NCBI RefSeq assembly: GCF_008710705.1
Contig: NZ_VYRZ01000002.1
Coordinates: forward strand, 434,001-498,000
From: Microbacterium radiodurans
GTDB lineage: Bacteria > Actinomycetota > Actinomycetes > Actinomycetales > Microbacteriaceae
Length of the DNA: 64,000 bases
Direction of reading: 5' to 3'
Part shown: in pieces, positions 43,683-51,437 of the stretch
How positions within the stretch are numbered: position 1 is the stretch's first letter
Layout of the letters: each line of letters starts with the position of its first letter
Position numbers and translations under genes: made by a program
Notes under the pieces: model-generated
The model's input: only the letters and a program-made list of their open reading frames with translations
What the model was told of the DNA's origin: nothing
The model's database searches: none

Positions 43683-45710
43683 ATGAGAACTGCCACGAAC
43701 AACGCCGCCACGAACGTCAGGGCAACCGCGGTCAACACGATCGGGTGGCTCTCGGCATCCGACACCACCATCGTCGTGCCGGTCTATCAGCGGCAGTACC
43801 GGTGGGACATCGGCGGTTGCGAGCAGCTCCTCGGCGACGTGCGCGCCGTGTCCGCCGCCGACGATGCGCACACCCACTTCATCGGATCGATCCTCTCGAC
43901 GGCGAGCACGTCCGCAGACGACGACGCGCACCTCGTGCTGATCGACGGGCAGCAGCGCATCACGACTCTGATGCTCCTGGTCGCGGCGCTCCACCATACG
44001 CTCCGCGTCGACGATCCCGAGATCGCGCGTGAGCTCGAGCGCGTGCTCGTGCGGGACGACGACCCGGATCGCACGAAGCTGCGACCTCACCGCGCCTGGG
44101 CGGACGTCTTCGAGAGCGTCGTCCTCGACCGGAGGCCGGAGGCTTTCACCGACGGCGCGTCACGCTTCGACGACAACTACGCGTTCTTCCGCAGCCAGAT
44201 CCGGCCCGGCGAGGCCGCCGCCATCTGGCGGGGACTGAAGAAGCTCGAGCACGTCGCGATCACCCTCGGCGCCGACGCGAACGCGCAGCAGATCTTCGAG
44301 AGCCTGAACTCGACGGGCGAGCCGCTGCGCGACCACGAGCTCATCCACAACTACGTGCTGATGGGGCTCTCGCACGCCGAGCAGAGCGAGATCGAGAACG
44401 AGTACTGGCTGCCGATCGAGGCGAGCACGGGCGACGCCATCGGCTCCTTCTGGAACCACTACCTCGTCATGCTCACCGGACGCGAGGTGCTCGTGACGGG
44501 CGGACGAGGCGTCTACGACGTGTTCCGCCAGGAGTTCCCCCGGTTGGATGCCGCGTCGCTGCACGAACACGCGGCATCCTGGCGCGAGTACGCCGACATC
44601 TACCGCGAGCTGCTCGACCCGGCGACGAGTCGCGACCCCGAGCTGGCACGCCATCTCACCTATCTCGCTGTCCTCGGGCGCGGCATGGCGCCACTGGCGA
44701 TGCGCCTCATCCACGACGCGCGCCGCGGACGGATCGCGACGGCCGACCTCATCGGCCGGCTCGACGAGCTCCAGTCGCTCGTGCTGCGTCGGACGATCGC
44801 GGGGATCTCCACCGATCGCCTCGTCGCGCGCCTGTGTCGTGCCTATGCGGGTGGTGCCGACGCGCTCACTCGCGCGATCGGCCGCATCACACCCTCCGAC
44901 GAGCGGGTGCGCGTCGGGCTGAAGTACGGCGAGCTCCCCCACCCGCGGTACGTGCTCGGACGCATCGCGGACGTCGACGCCGCCGCTCCCTACGACGTCG
45001 TCGCCGCCTTCCCGCCGGCAGCCGGCGACGACTGGTCGGGTGACGGCGTGCGTCGCTTCGCGGACTACAGCGAGGACGAGCAGAACAGCCACCGCGCGCT
45101 CGCCCACACGCTCGGCAACCTGACGCTGCTGGAGCCCGATCTCGCTGAGCAGGCCTTCGACGCCCCGTACCCCCGGCTGCGCGAGATCGCTCGTCGTAGC
45201 GAGGTGCCCGTCACGCGCGAGCTCGCGCAGACGGCCGTCTGGAACACGGCCGCCATCGGGGCGCGCACGGAGGCGCTCGCGCTCCGTTTCGTCAATGTCT
45301 GGCCGCGTCCGGACATCCTCGGGATCGACGACGACAACCTGACCCCGATCCTCGACGCGAAGCTGCGACGCGGCTGGCCCCGCGGCTGGCAGCGGGAGTT
45401 CGACTACGTCGAGTTCCGCGGCGAGCACTGGGAGGTGCCCGACGTCCGATACCTCTTCAACCGGGTCTTCACGCGGCTCTGGGCGGACGCGCGTCAGAGC
45501 GTCGTCGACTTCAGTCTCCGCCGCGGCGGACCGGTGTACCCGGCGCGCGCGTGGAACGGCGCCTGGGATCAGCTGGCCCCCGATCAGCACCTCTACATGG
45601 GCTGGGACTCGCGCTACATGCTGACGGCGGTGCAGGGCGTCCTCGAGGAGGCCGGCTGGGCATCCGAGGTCTTCGTGAAGTACTCCTACATCGGTGACGC
45701 GATGCGCTGA
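43683..45710 (+). CDS. DUF262/DUF1524 (GmrSD-like) protein with degenerate nuclease motif
   Basis: The 675-residue protein has an N-terminal DUF262 domain with VPVYQRQYRW (about residue 31) and LIDGQQRITTLMLL (about residue 85), the NTP-binding/hydrolysing signature of GmrSD-type type IV restriction and related defence proteins. A DUF1524 region has HTLGNLTLLE near residue 475, but the expected EHxLP His is replaced: the aligned segment reads PYDVVAAFPPAAGDDW near 435. A further C-terminal domain (about 560-675) is of unknown type. It has no partner gene nearby. A TAGACT box (43643-43648) and GGAGAAA before the ATG support the start. Confidence 0.85.
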   Translation: MRTATNNAATNVRATAVNTIGWLSASDTTIVVPVYQRQYRWDIGGCEQLLGDVRAVSAADDAHTHFIGSILSTASTSADDDAHLVLIDGQQRITTLMLLVAALHHTLRVDDPEIARELERVLVRDDDPDRTKLRPHRAWADVFESVVLDRRPEAFTDGASRFDDNYAFFRSQIRPGEAAAIWRGLKKLEHVAITLGADANAQQIFESLNSTGEPLRDHELIHNYVLMGLSHAEQSEIENEYWLPIEASTGDAIGSFWNHYLVMLTGREVLVTGGRGVYDVFRQEFPRLDAASLHEHAASWREYADIYRELLDPATSRDPELARHLTYLAVLGRGMAPLAMRLIHDARRGRIATADLIGRLDELQSLVLRRTIAGISTDRLVARLCRAYAGGADALTRAIGRITPSDERVRVGLKYGELPHPRYVLGRIADVDAAAPYDVVAAFPPAAGDDWSGDGVRRFADYSEDEQNSHRALAHTLGNLTLLEPDLAEQAFDAPYPRLREIARRSEVPVTRELAQTAVWNTAAIGARTEALALRFVNVWPRPDILGIDDDNLTPILDAKLRRGWPRGWQREFDYVEFRGEHWEVPDVRYLFNRVFTRLWADARQSVVDFSLRRGGPVYPARAWNGAWDQLAPDQHLYMGWDSRYMLTAVQGVLEEAGWASEVFVKYSYIGDAMR

Positions 45711-45837
45711 GACGCCTATCAGAGCGGTCCCGCGCGGTCAACGACGAAGACAGGAAACGTCCGAGCCCGTAGCTTCGTACTCGAACGTGAGCGGCTGGTA
45801 GAGACGGTGTTCGGGTCACCTGCTCCCTGGCTCACTG

Positions 45838-45873
45838 ATGGCCCCGCCGGCGACAGGCTCCTGGCGGGGCCAT
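45838..45873. terminator. hairpin between DUF262 gene and small acidic gene
   Basis: ATGGCCCCGCC and GGCGGGGCCAT form an 11-bp perfect stem with a 14-base loop, between the convergent stops at 45710 and 45882. The 45711-45837 stretch shows no gene. Confidence 0.7.
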
Positions 45874-45881
45874 CCCCTTCC

Positions 45882-46106
45882 TCAGTCGCCGTCCCCGTCG
45901 GCATCGCCCGGCGTGGCGGGCTCCGAGACCGGCACCTCGACGGAAGCGGTCGTGCCGGTCGGCGCACCGAAGAGGAGGTCGATGCTCCCCGCCGACGGCT
46001 GCGGTTCGTCGGCCAGTTCGTCGGCCGCTCCGCCTCGCGTGTGCGGCTCGGCGGGGAGCCCCGCCCACTCCGACGGTTCTTCGGGTCGTTGCGTGAAGAG
46101 TCCCAT
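45882..46106 (-). CDS. 74-aa acidic hypothetical protein
   Basis: The protein has 74 residues, begins MGLFTQRPEEPSEWAGLPAEP, and ends in an acidic stretch (GDADGDGD). It has no signal peptide or membrane segment and I recognise no function. It is divergent from the SDR gene and ends before a terminator-like hairpin, so it has the layout of a real gene. CACAAT lies six bases before the ATG and may be a leaderless -10. Confidence 0.6.
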   Translation of the reverse strand: MGLFTQRPEEPSEWAGLPAEPHTRGGAADELADEPQPSAGSIDLLFGAPTGTTASVEVPVSEPATPGDADGDGD

Positions 46107-46145
46107 ACCGCCATTGTGCTCCGGAATCGCGCGGGCGGCGTGACG

Positions 46146-46151
46146 TACAAT
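46146..46151 (+). promoter_or_regulatory. -10 box of leaderless SDR gene
   Basis: TACAAT is followed by 5 bases and then the GTG start. The close spacing means transcription should start on or next to the GUG. Confidence 0.6.
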
Positions 46152-46156
46152 TCCGT

Positions 46157-47638
46157 GTGCTTCCCGACACGATCCCCGCCCCTTGCGTCGCGCCCAGCGG
46201 CATCGACCCGGCCGACCTCGAGGCGACCCTGCGCGTGCTCGACCAGCTCGCCGACATCGACCACCGGCATCCCGACTACGTCGCTGTGCGGCGTGCGACG
46301 GCGGGGATGTTCAAGGCAGCCAAGAAGGTGCGTCGGCGCGAGATCCGGGATGCCGTCGCCTCGGCCGATCGCGCCGTCGTGCACGCGACAGCCACCGGCG
46401 CCCCCGATCGCATCGACGACGAGACGCGCGGCATCCCGATCTCCTCCTCGACGAGCGCACCCGTCGCCGGGACCCTCATCAAGGCTCGCGCCTGCTACAT
46501 CTGCAAGCAGCCGTACACGCTCGTCGACGCGTTCTACCACCAGCTCTGCCCCGACTGCGCCGCGATGAGCCACGCCAAGCGGGATGCGCGCACCGACCTC
46601 ACCGGACGGCGCGCGCTGCTGACCGGCGGGCGCGCGAAGATCGGGATGTACATCGCACTGCGCCTGCTGCGCGACGGTGCGCACACGACGATCACCACGC
46701 GATTCCCCCGGGATGCCGTTCGACGATTCTCCAGCCTTCCCGACGCCCCGGACTGGATCGATCGCCTCAAGATCGTCGGCATCGATCTGCGCGACCCGGC
46801 GCAGGTCCTCGGGCTCGCGGACGACGTCGCGGCCGCGGGGCCCCTCGACATCCTCATCAACAACGCCACGCAGACGGTCCGCCGCTCTCCCGGCGCCTAT
46901 CAGCCCCTCGTGGAGGCCGAGCTCGCGCCGCTCCCCGACGGTCCGCTGCCCGAGCTGGTGACCTTCGGGCACACGAACGACCGGCACCCCCAGGCCCTCG
47001 AGACATCGGTGAGCGCGCACCCGATCCTCGCCTCCGCCGCCGCTCGCGCGGACGAGCTCACCGAGCAGGCGATGGCCGCGGGGTCGAGCTCGCTGACGCG
47101 GCTGGCGGCCGGCACCGCCATCGACGCCGGCGGGCTCATCCCCGATCTGGACGGCGTGAACTCGTGGACGCAGCGCGTCGGCGACGTCGACCCGCTCGAG
47201 ATGCTCGAGGTGCAGCTGGCGAACACGACGGCCCCGTTCCTGCTGGTGTCGAAGCTGCGATCGTCGCTGGCCGCGAGCGCCGCCGAACGCACCTACATCG
47301 TGAACGTCAGCGCGATGGAGGGCGTGTTCAACCGCGGCTACAAAGGCCCCGGCCACCCGCACACGAACATGGCGAAGGCCGCCGTGAACATGCTCACGCG
47401 CACGAGCGCCCGCGAGATGTTCGAGACCGACGGCATCCTGATGACGAGCGTCGACACCGGCTGGATCACGGACGAACGTCCGCACCCGACCAAGGTGCGT
47501 CTCGCCGAGGAGGGCTTCCACGCGCCCCTCGATCTCGTCGACGGCGCGGCCCGGGTCTACGACCCCATCGTGCGCGGCGAGTCGGGCGAGGACCTCTTCG
47601 GCGTCTTCCTCAAGGACTACTCCCCCGGCGCATGGTGA
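46157..47638 (+). CDS. SDR-family protein with N-terminal zinc-knuckle and missing catalytic Tyr
   Basis: The 493-residue protein has a helical N-terminal part, then a four-Cys zinc-binding motif (CYICK ... LCPDC, about residues 113-136), then a Rossmann fold with LLTGGRAKIGMYIALRLL (about 153), IDILINNAT-like LDILINNATQTV (about 229), a roughly 100-residue insertion, and NVSAMEGVFNRG (about 379). The Ser of the tetrad is present, but the YxxxK position reads TNMAK, so Tyr is replaced by Thr. It may be a non-canonical SDR or a binding protein. A 70-aa gene overlaps its stop. Confidence 0.82.
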   Translation: MLPDTIPAPCVAPSGIDPADLEATLRVLDQLADIDHRHPDYVAVRRATAGMFKAAKKVRRREIRDAVASADRAVVHATATGAPDRIDDETRGIPISSSTSAPVAGTLIKARACYICKQPYTLVDAFYHQLCPDCAAMSHAKRDARTDLTGRRALLTGGRAKIGMYIALRLLRDGAHTTITTRFPRDAVRRFSSLPDAPDWIDRLKIVGIDLRDPAQVLGLADDVAAAGPLDILINNATQTVRRSPGAYQPLVEAELAPLPDGPLPELVTFGHTNDRHPQALETSVSAHPILASAAARADELTEQAMAAGSSSLTRLAAGTAIDAGGLIPDLDGVNSWTQRVGDVDPLEMLEVQLANTTAPFLLVSKLRSSLAASAAERTYIVNVSAMEGVFNRGYKGPGHPHTNMAKAAVNMLTRTSAREMFETDGILMTSVDTGWITDERPHPTKVRLAEEGFHAPLDLVDGAARVYDPIVRGESGEDLFGVFLKDYSPGAW

Positions 47639-47844
47639 GACTGCCGGCGCCCGGCGCGCGCGTCGTCGTGCGCTACCTGCTGCCGAGCGGGCAGGCGACC
47701 GACGCTCTCGGCGAGCTCCTCAGCGCCGACGAGGAGCTCGTCGTAGTCGATGGCAAGCGCGGCGTGGAGCGCATCCCGCGCGCCGACATCGTGGCCGCGA
47801 AGCCCGTTCCCCCGGCGCCCGCACCCCGCGACCGCCGCGTCTGA
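47632..47844 (+). CDS. 70-aa SH3-like small protein
   Basis: The protein reads MVRLPAPGARVVVRYLLPSG and continues with ATDALGELLSADEELVVVD and RGVERIPRADIVAAKPVPP, a short beta-rich segment similar to the N-terminal SH3-like part found in front of some actinobacterial acetyltransferases. Here it stands alone; no GNAT domain follows. The start overlaps the SDR stop (ATG at 47632, or GTG at 47635), so it is translationally coupled. The function is unknown. Confidence 0.7.
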   Translation: MVRLPAPGARVVVRYLLPSGQATDALGELLSADEELVVVDGKRGVERIPRADIVAAKPVPPAPAPRDRRV

Positions 47845-47880
47845 CCACCCCGGCCCGCCCCGCCCAGCCCGGCCCGCGCA

Positions 47881-48300
47881 TCAATCCCGGGGAGCGCGCA
47901 CGTCGAAGGCCCAGATCACGCCGAAACGGTCACGCAGCTGTCCGGCGAGCGGCGACCACGCCGACGGGCCGAGCTGCTGCCGGATCTCCGCGCCATCCGA
48001 CAGTCCGTTCCACGCGACCGTGATCTCATCCGCGTCGTCTCCGCTGAGGTAGACGTAGAACGAGTTCGTCCCCCGCTCGTAGGGCTGACCGGGCCAGACG
48101 TCGAACGCCATCACCCGGATTCCGCTCGCGGTCTCGACCTGACCCCACACGATCCGATCGGCCCAGGCTGGGTCGTCGGAGGCGCCCATCTGGCCGTAGG
48201 TCATCGAATCGGCCTTCGCGCCCAGAGCCGAAGCGTAGAACTCCAATGCCGCGCGGGCGTCGCCGTCGAAATTGAGGTGCGGGGTGGTGGTGATGGACAT
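47881..48300 (-). CDS. VOC-family (PhnB-like) protein
   Basis: The 139-residue protein begins MSITTTPHLNFDGDARAALEFYASALGAK and has the PhnB-like features of the vicinal-oxygen-chelate superfamily: GASDDPAWADRIVWGQVETASGIRVMAFDV and RGTNSFYVYLSGDD, ending in DRFGVIWAFDV. Substrate and activity are unknown. It is divergent from a WYL-type regulator, and a perfect 25-bp palindrome lies between the two starts, so the regulator probably controls it. Confidence 0.87.
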   Translation of the reverse strand: MSITTTPHLNFDGDARAALEFYASALGAKADSMTYGQMGASDDPAWADRIVWGQVETASGIRVMAFDVWPGQPYERGTNSFYVYLSGDDADEITVAWNGLSDGAEIRQQLGPSAWSPLAGQLRDRFGVIWAFDVRAPRD

Positions 48301-48363
48301 GTCGTCTCCTGGTTCGTCGTTCCGTCGCCGCCGGTGTCGGCGACGGAATCCACTATCTCGACG

Positions 48364-48388
48364 GATGCGGTCAGATCGTGACCGCATC
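48364..48388. promoter_or_regulatory. perfect palindromic operator between VOC gene and WYL regulator
   Basis: GATGCGGTCA and TGACCGCATC form perfect 10-base arms around GATCG. It lies 19 bases before the regulator start and 63 bases before the VOC start. This is a strong candidate for the binding site of the adjacent regulator. Confidence 0.68.
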
Positions 48389-48406
48389 ATCGGGGAAGAT
48401 GACAGC

Positions 48407-49456
48407 ATGGCCAGCCCTTCCTCTCGGATGCTGCACCTGCTGTCGTTGCTGCAGGTACGCCGGGACTGGCCCGGCGATGTGCTCGCCGAGCGGCTCGGTG
48501 TCAGTCCCCGCACGGTGCGCCGCGACATCGAGCGGCTCCGTGAACTCGGCTACTCGATCGAATCCCTCCGTGGACCCGTCGGAGGCTACCGCCTCTCGTC
48601 GGGGTCGGAGCTGCCGCCCCTGCTCTTCGACGACGACCAGGCGGTGGCGGTGGCACTCGCCCTCGCTGTGGCCCCGGCCTCGGGGGCCGACATCGCCGAG
48701 GCCGCCGCGCGGTCGCTCGCGATCGTGCGGCAGGTGATGCCGTCACGACTCCGTCACCGGGTCGACGCGGTCGACGTGCGCGCATCGATCGGCGATGTCG
48801 CGGTCGATCCGGAGGTGCTCGTCGCCGTCAGCCAGGCGGTCTCGGCGCACGAGATGCTGCGATTCTCCTACACTCCGGCCTGGGGAACGGCGGAGGAACA
48901 TCGGCCGTCGCTCCGGGTCGAACCGCACGCCGTCATCGCGCGAGACGGGCGCTGGTACCTGCTGGCATGGAACGCCGACGCCCAGGCGGACATCGACGTC
49001 GACGCGCCCGCGGAGCGTACGCGCGGTGCCTGGCGGACGTACCGCATCGACCGCATCCGCCCGCGGAATCCCACCCGCCTGCGCTTCGCTCCCCGCCCGA
49101 TCCCCGGTGGCGATCCCGTGGCCTTCGTCGCGGCGCGATCCCGCGGCTCGAGCTCGTCGGACGCGGCATGGCCGTGCATCGGAACCGTCGTGCTCGACCT
49201 GCCACCACAGCGGGTCGCACCGTTCGTCGACTCCGATTCCCGGGTGGAGGAGCGACCCGATGGCCGCACGATCCTCACGATGGGATCGTGGTCCTGGGGC
49301 GCCCTCGCGGCCCGCTTCGCCGGCTTCGACGCCGAGCTCGAGATCACTGGACCGGATGCTCTCCGAGACGCTGCCGCTCAGCTCGGGCGGCGTTTGCTGT
49401 CCGGCGGCCGGGGCTCGAGACCGCGACGATCGTCGCCCGCCGCCGCATCCGACTAG
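48407..49456 (+). CDS. YafY/WYL-type HTH transcriptional regulator
   Basis: The 349-residue protein has an N-terminal DeoR-like HTH (LLSLLQVRRDWPGDVLAERLGVSPRTVRRDIERLRELGY, about residues 10-50), the GPVGGYRL element, and a WYL domain (LRFSYTPAWGTAEEHRPSLRVEPHAVIARDGRWYLLAWN) followed by a WCX-like C-terminal part. It is probably autoregulated through the palindrome just upstream and controls the divergent VOC gene. The C-terminal 20 residues are Arg/Ser/Ala-rich. Confidence 0.9.
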   Translation: MASPSSRMLHLLSLLQVRRDWPGDVLAERLGVSPRTVRRDIERLRELGYSIESLRGPVGGYRLSSGSELPPLLFDDDQAVAVALALAVAPASGADIAEAAARSLAIVRQVMPSRLRHRVDAVDVRASIGDVAVDPEVLVAVSQAVSAHEMLRFSYTPAWGTAEEHRPSLRVEPHAVIARDGRWYLLAWNADAQADIDVDAPAERTRGAWRTYRIDRIRPRNPTRLRFAPRPIPGGDPVAFVAARSRGSSSSDAAWPCIGTVVLDLPPQRVAPFVDSDSRVEERPDGRTILTMGSWSWGALAARFAGFDAELEITGPDALRDAAAQLGRRLLSGGRGSRPRRSSPAAASD

Positions 49457-49543
49457 CTCCCCGCATCACACCCGACCAGCCCGCGGATCACTCTTTCCCG
49501 TGCGAACTCGATTGACTCGCGGGCTGCGGGCCGGGGCGGGGGG

Positions 49544-50596
49544 TCAGGCGTCGGAACGCACCAGGATCTTGGCCCCCGCGCCGCCGCGGAGCTTCTCGAT
49601 CGCGGCGACGACGCCGTCGATCGGCACCTCCTCGACCCAGCCGGTCGTGTCGTAGACCCCGCGCGACATGGCCTCGATGACGGCGTCGAAGTCGGCCGGC
49701 AAGTACGCCAGGGCTCCGGCGATCTCGGTCTCGGCCATGACGAGCTGCGTCGGCGAGAACTCCATGGGCCGCTCGTGAATGGCGACGACGACGAGGCGCC
49801 CGCCGGGTACGAGGTTCGCGAGGCCCGACGTGATGGCGGGGCCCGCTCCGGCGGCATCGAACGCGACGTCGGCTCCGCGCCCGCCGCTCAGCTCGGCGAT
49901 CGCCGCGGCGAGATCGCCTTCGACCGGGTCGACGACGGTCGCACCGAGCGCGGCGATCGTCTCCCGCCGGGCCGCGCTCGGCTCGGAGACGAGGACGTTC
50001 CGGACGCCGCTGGCCTTCAGCGCGAACCAGACCCCGATTCCGATGGGACCCGCACCGGCGATCACGGCCGTCTGGTCCTCGGTGACGCTAGACCGCGTGA
50101 CGGCGTGCCAGGCGACGGACATGGGCTCGACGAGCGCGCCCATCCGCAGGTCGACGTTCTCGGGCAGCACGTGCAGCATCGAGGCCGGCACGGTCGTGTA
50201 CTCCGACATCCCGCCGCCGTGCGAGCTGAGACCGTGGAAGCCGATCTTCTGGCAGGCGTTGAACATGCCCTTCTCGCAGGCCGGGCATTCGCCGCAGTAG
50301 TAGACCGGCCAGACCGCGGCACGATCTCCGACCGAGACGCCGTCGACGCCCTCGCCGACCTCGACCACCGTTCCGGCGAACTCGTGTCCGAGGATCTGCG
50401 GCAGCGTGGCGCCGGTGACCGGATGCGGGTGGTCGAAGTCCAGGCCCGCCGCCTCGGGCGTGTAGTAGACGTGCAGGTCCGAGCCGCAGATGCCGGCGAA
50501 GGCATTGCGCAGCTTCACCTGCCCCGCAGCCACCGTCGGCTCGTCGACCTCCTCGACGCGCAGGTCCTCCTGTGCATGGAACACCGCTGCTTTCAT
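49544..50596 (-). CDS. zinc-dependent alcohol dehydrogenase, 2,3-butanediol dehydrogenase-like
   Basis: The 350-residue protein belongs to the MDR/threonine dehydrogenase-like group: catalytic zinc ligands in GICGSDLHVY and GHEFAGTVVEVGEG, structural zinc cysteines in CGECPACEKGMFNAC, and the Rossmann AGAGPIGIGVWFALK (about residue 175). The DFDHPHPVTGATLPQILGHE segment resembles (R,R)-butanediol dehydrogenases; the substrate is not proven. The ATG follows AAGGAGATC. It is 25 bases downstream of a TetR gene on the same strand. Confidence 0.9.
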   Translation of the reverse strand: MKAAVFHAQEDLRVEEVDEPTVAAGQVKLRNAFAGICGSDLHVYYTPEAAGLDFDHPHPVTGATLPQILGHEFAGTVVEVGEGVDGVSVGDRAAVWPVYYCGECPACEKGMFNACQKIGFHGLSSHGGGMSEYTTVPASMLHVLPENVDLRMGALVEPMSVAWHAVTRSSVTEDQTAVIAGAGPIGIGVWFALKASGVRNVLVSEPSAARRETIAALGATVVDPVEGDLAAAIAELSGGRGADVAFDAAGAGPAITSGLANLVPGGRLVVVAIHERPMEFSPTQLVMAETEIAGALAYLPADFDAVIEAMSRGVYDTTGWVEEVPIDGVVAAIEKLRGGAGAKILVRSDA

Positions 50597-50621
50597 GATG
50601 ATCTCCTTCCTTCCGGCTGCG

Positions 50622-51170
50622 TCACCGCAGCCACCATTGCGGGGAGGCGGCGAGGATGCTCCTCGTCGCCTCCTCGACGTCGTCGGCGCCCGACCGCAGC
50701 CACGCCTCGATCGCCGCGACCGTGCCGCCCGTCGCATACGCGACGGCGATGTCGCGCGGCAGCCCCGCCATCGGGCCGTCGGGACCGGTGTCGGGATGCC
50801 GCTCGAGCCACGTGGCGAGGCCGGTCGCCACGACGTCCTCGAGGACGGCGCGGATCGGGGCGGCCAACCGCGGTTCGAGCGCACCGCGGTACACGTCAGC
50901 GCGCTCCCGCACGTGCGCGAGCAGGGTGCGCTCCGCCGAGCCGAGCGTCGCCGCGCCGTCGACATCGTGCGCGACCGCGCCCAGCTCGTCGCGCAGCGCC
51001 GCCGCCAGCAGGTCCGTCGGGTTCTCGGCATGGCGGTAGAAGGTGTCGCGCGTCACGCCCGCGTCGCGGCACACGGCGGCAACGGTGAGCTCGGCGATCG
51101 GCCGATCCACAGCGCAGCGCAGAACCGCCTCGCGAAGCGCCTGTCGGCTGCGACGGGACCGTGGATCCAT
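50622..51170 (-). CDS. TetR-family transcriptional regulator
   Basis: The 182-residue protein has an N-terminal HTH (LREAVLRCAVDRPIAELTVAAVCRDAGVTRDTFYRHAENPTDLL, about residues 12-55) and a variable ligand domain. It is the first gene of a two-gene unit with the alcohol dehydrogenase. A perfect palindrome overlaps its TAGAAT -10 box (6 bases from the ATG), so autorepression is likely. Confidence 0.9.
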   Translation of the reverse strand: MDPRSRRSRQALREAVLRCAVDRPIAELTVAAVCRDAGVTRDTFYRHAENPTDLLAAALRDELGAVAHDVDGAATLGSAERTLLAHVRERADVYRGALEPRLAAPIRAVLEDVVATGLATWLERHPDTGPDGPMAGLPRDIAVAYATGGTVAAIEAWLRSGADDVEEATRSILAASPQWWLR

Positions 51171-51176
51171 GATCCC

Positions 51177-51200
51177 ATTCTATCTGACACCCGTCAGATA
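51177..51200. promoter_or_regulatory. TetR operator overlapping a leaderless -10 box
   Basis: TATCTGAC and GTCAGATA (51181-51200) form perfect 8-base arms around ACCC. The minus-strand -10 TAGAAT (51182-51177) shares two bases with the arm and lies 6 bases from the TetR ATG. Binding would block the promoter of the TetR-ADH unit. Confidence 0.65.
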
Positions 51201-51252
51201 AGGCCCGTGCGAGACGGGCTCCTCTGCACGACCCGCCTGTGCCAAAACGACG

Positions 51253-51278
51253 AAACCCCCGCCGGAGCGGGGGTTTTT
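51253..51278. terminator. intrinsic terminator downstream of tRNA-Gln
   Basis: AAACCCCCGC and GCGGGGGTTT form a 10-bp stem with a CGGA loop, followed by T-rich bases on the plus strand; on the minus strand it lies 5 bases after tRNA-Gln and is followed by TTTCGTCG. Confidence 0.8.
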
Positions 51279-51283
51279 CGTGG

Positions 51284-51355
51284 CTGGGGTACCTGGACTC
51301 GAACCAAGAACAACGGTACCAGAAACCGCCGTGTTGCCAATTACACCATACCCCA
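51284..51355 (-). tRNA. tRNA-Gln (anticodon CTG)
   Basis: The minus strand folds as a 72-nt tRNA with acceptor TGGGGTA/TACCCCA, discriminator G, anticodon loop carrying CTG (GTTTCTGGTAC) and the T-loop GGTTCGAGTCC. CCA is not encoded. It lies 82 bases after the gltX stop on the same strand, so it may be co-transcribed with gltX. Confidence 0.94.
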
Positions 51356-51437
51356 TGGGGGTTCGGCCGCAGCCTCACCGAGGAACAACTCTACCTGACG
51401 GATAAGGCGCGACCAAACCGGGCGCGGCCCGGGCGCG

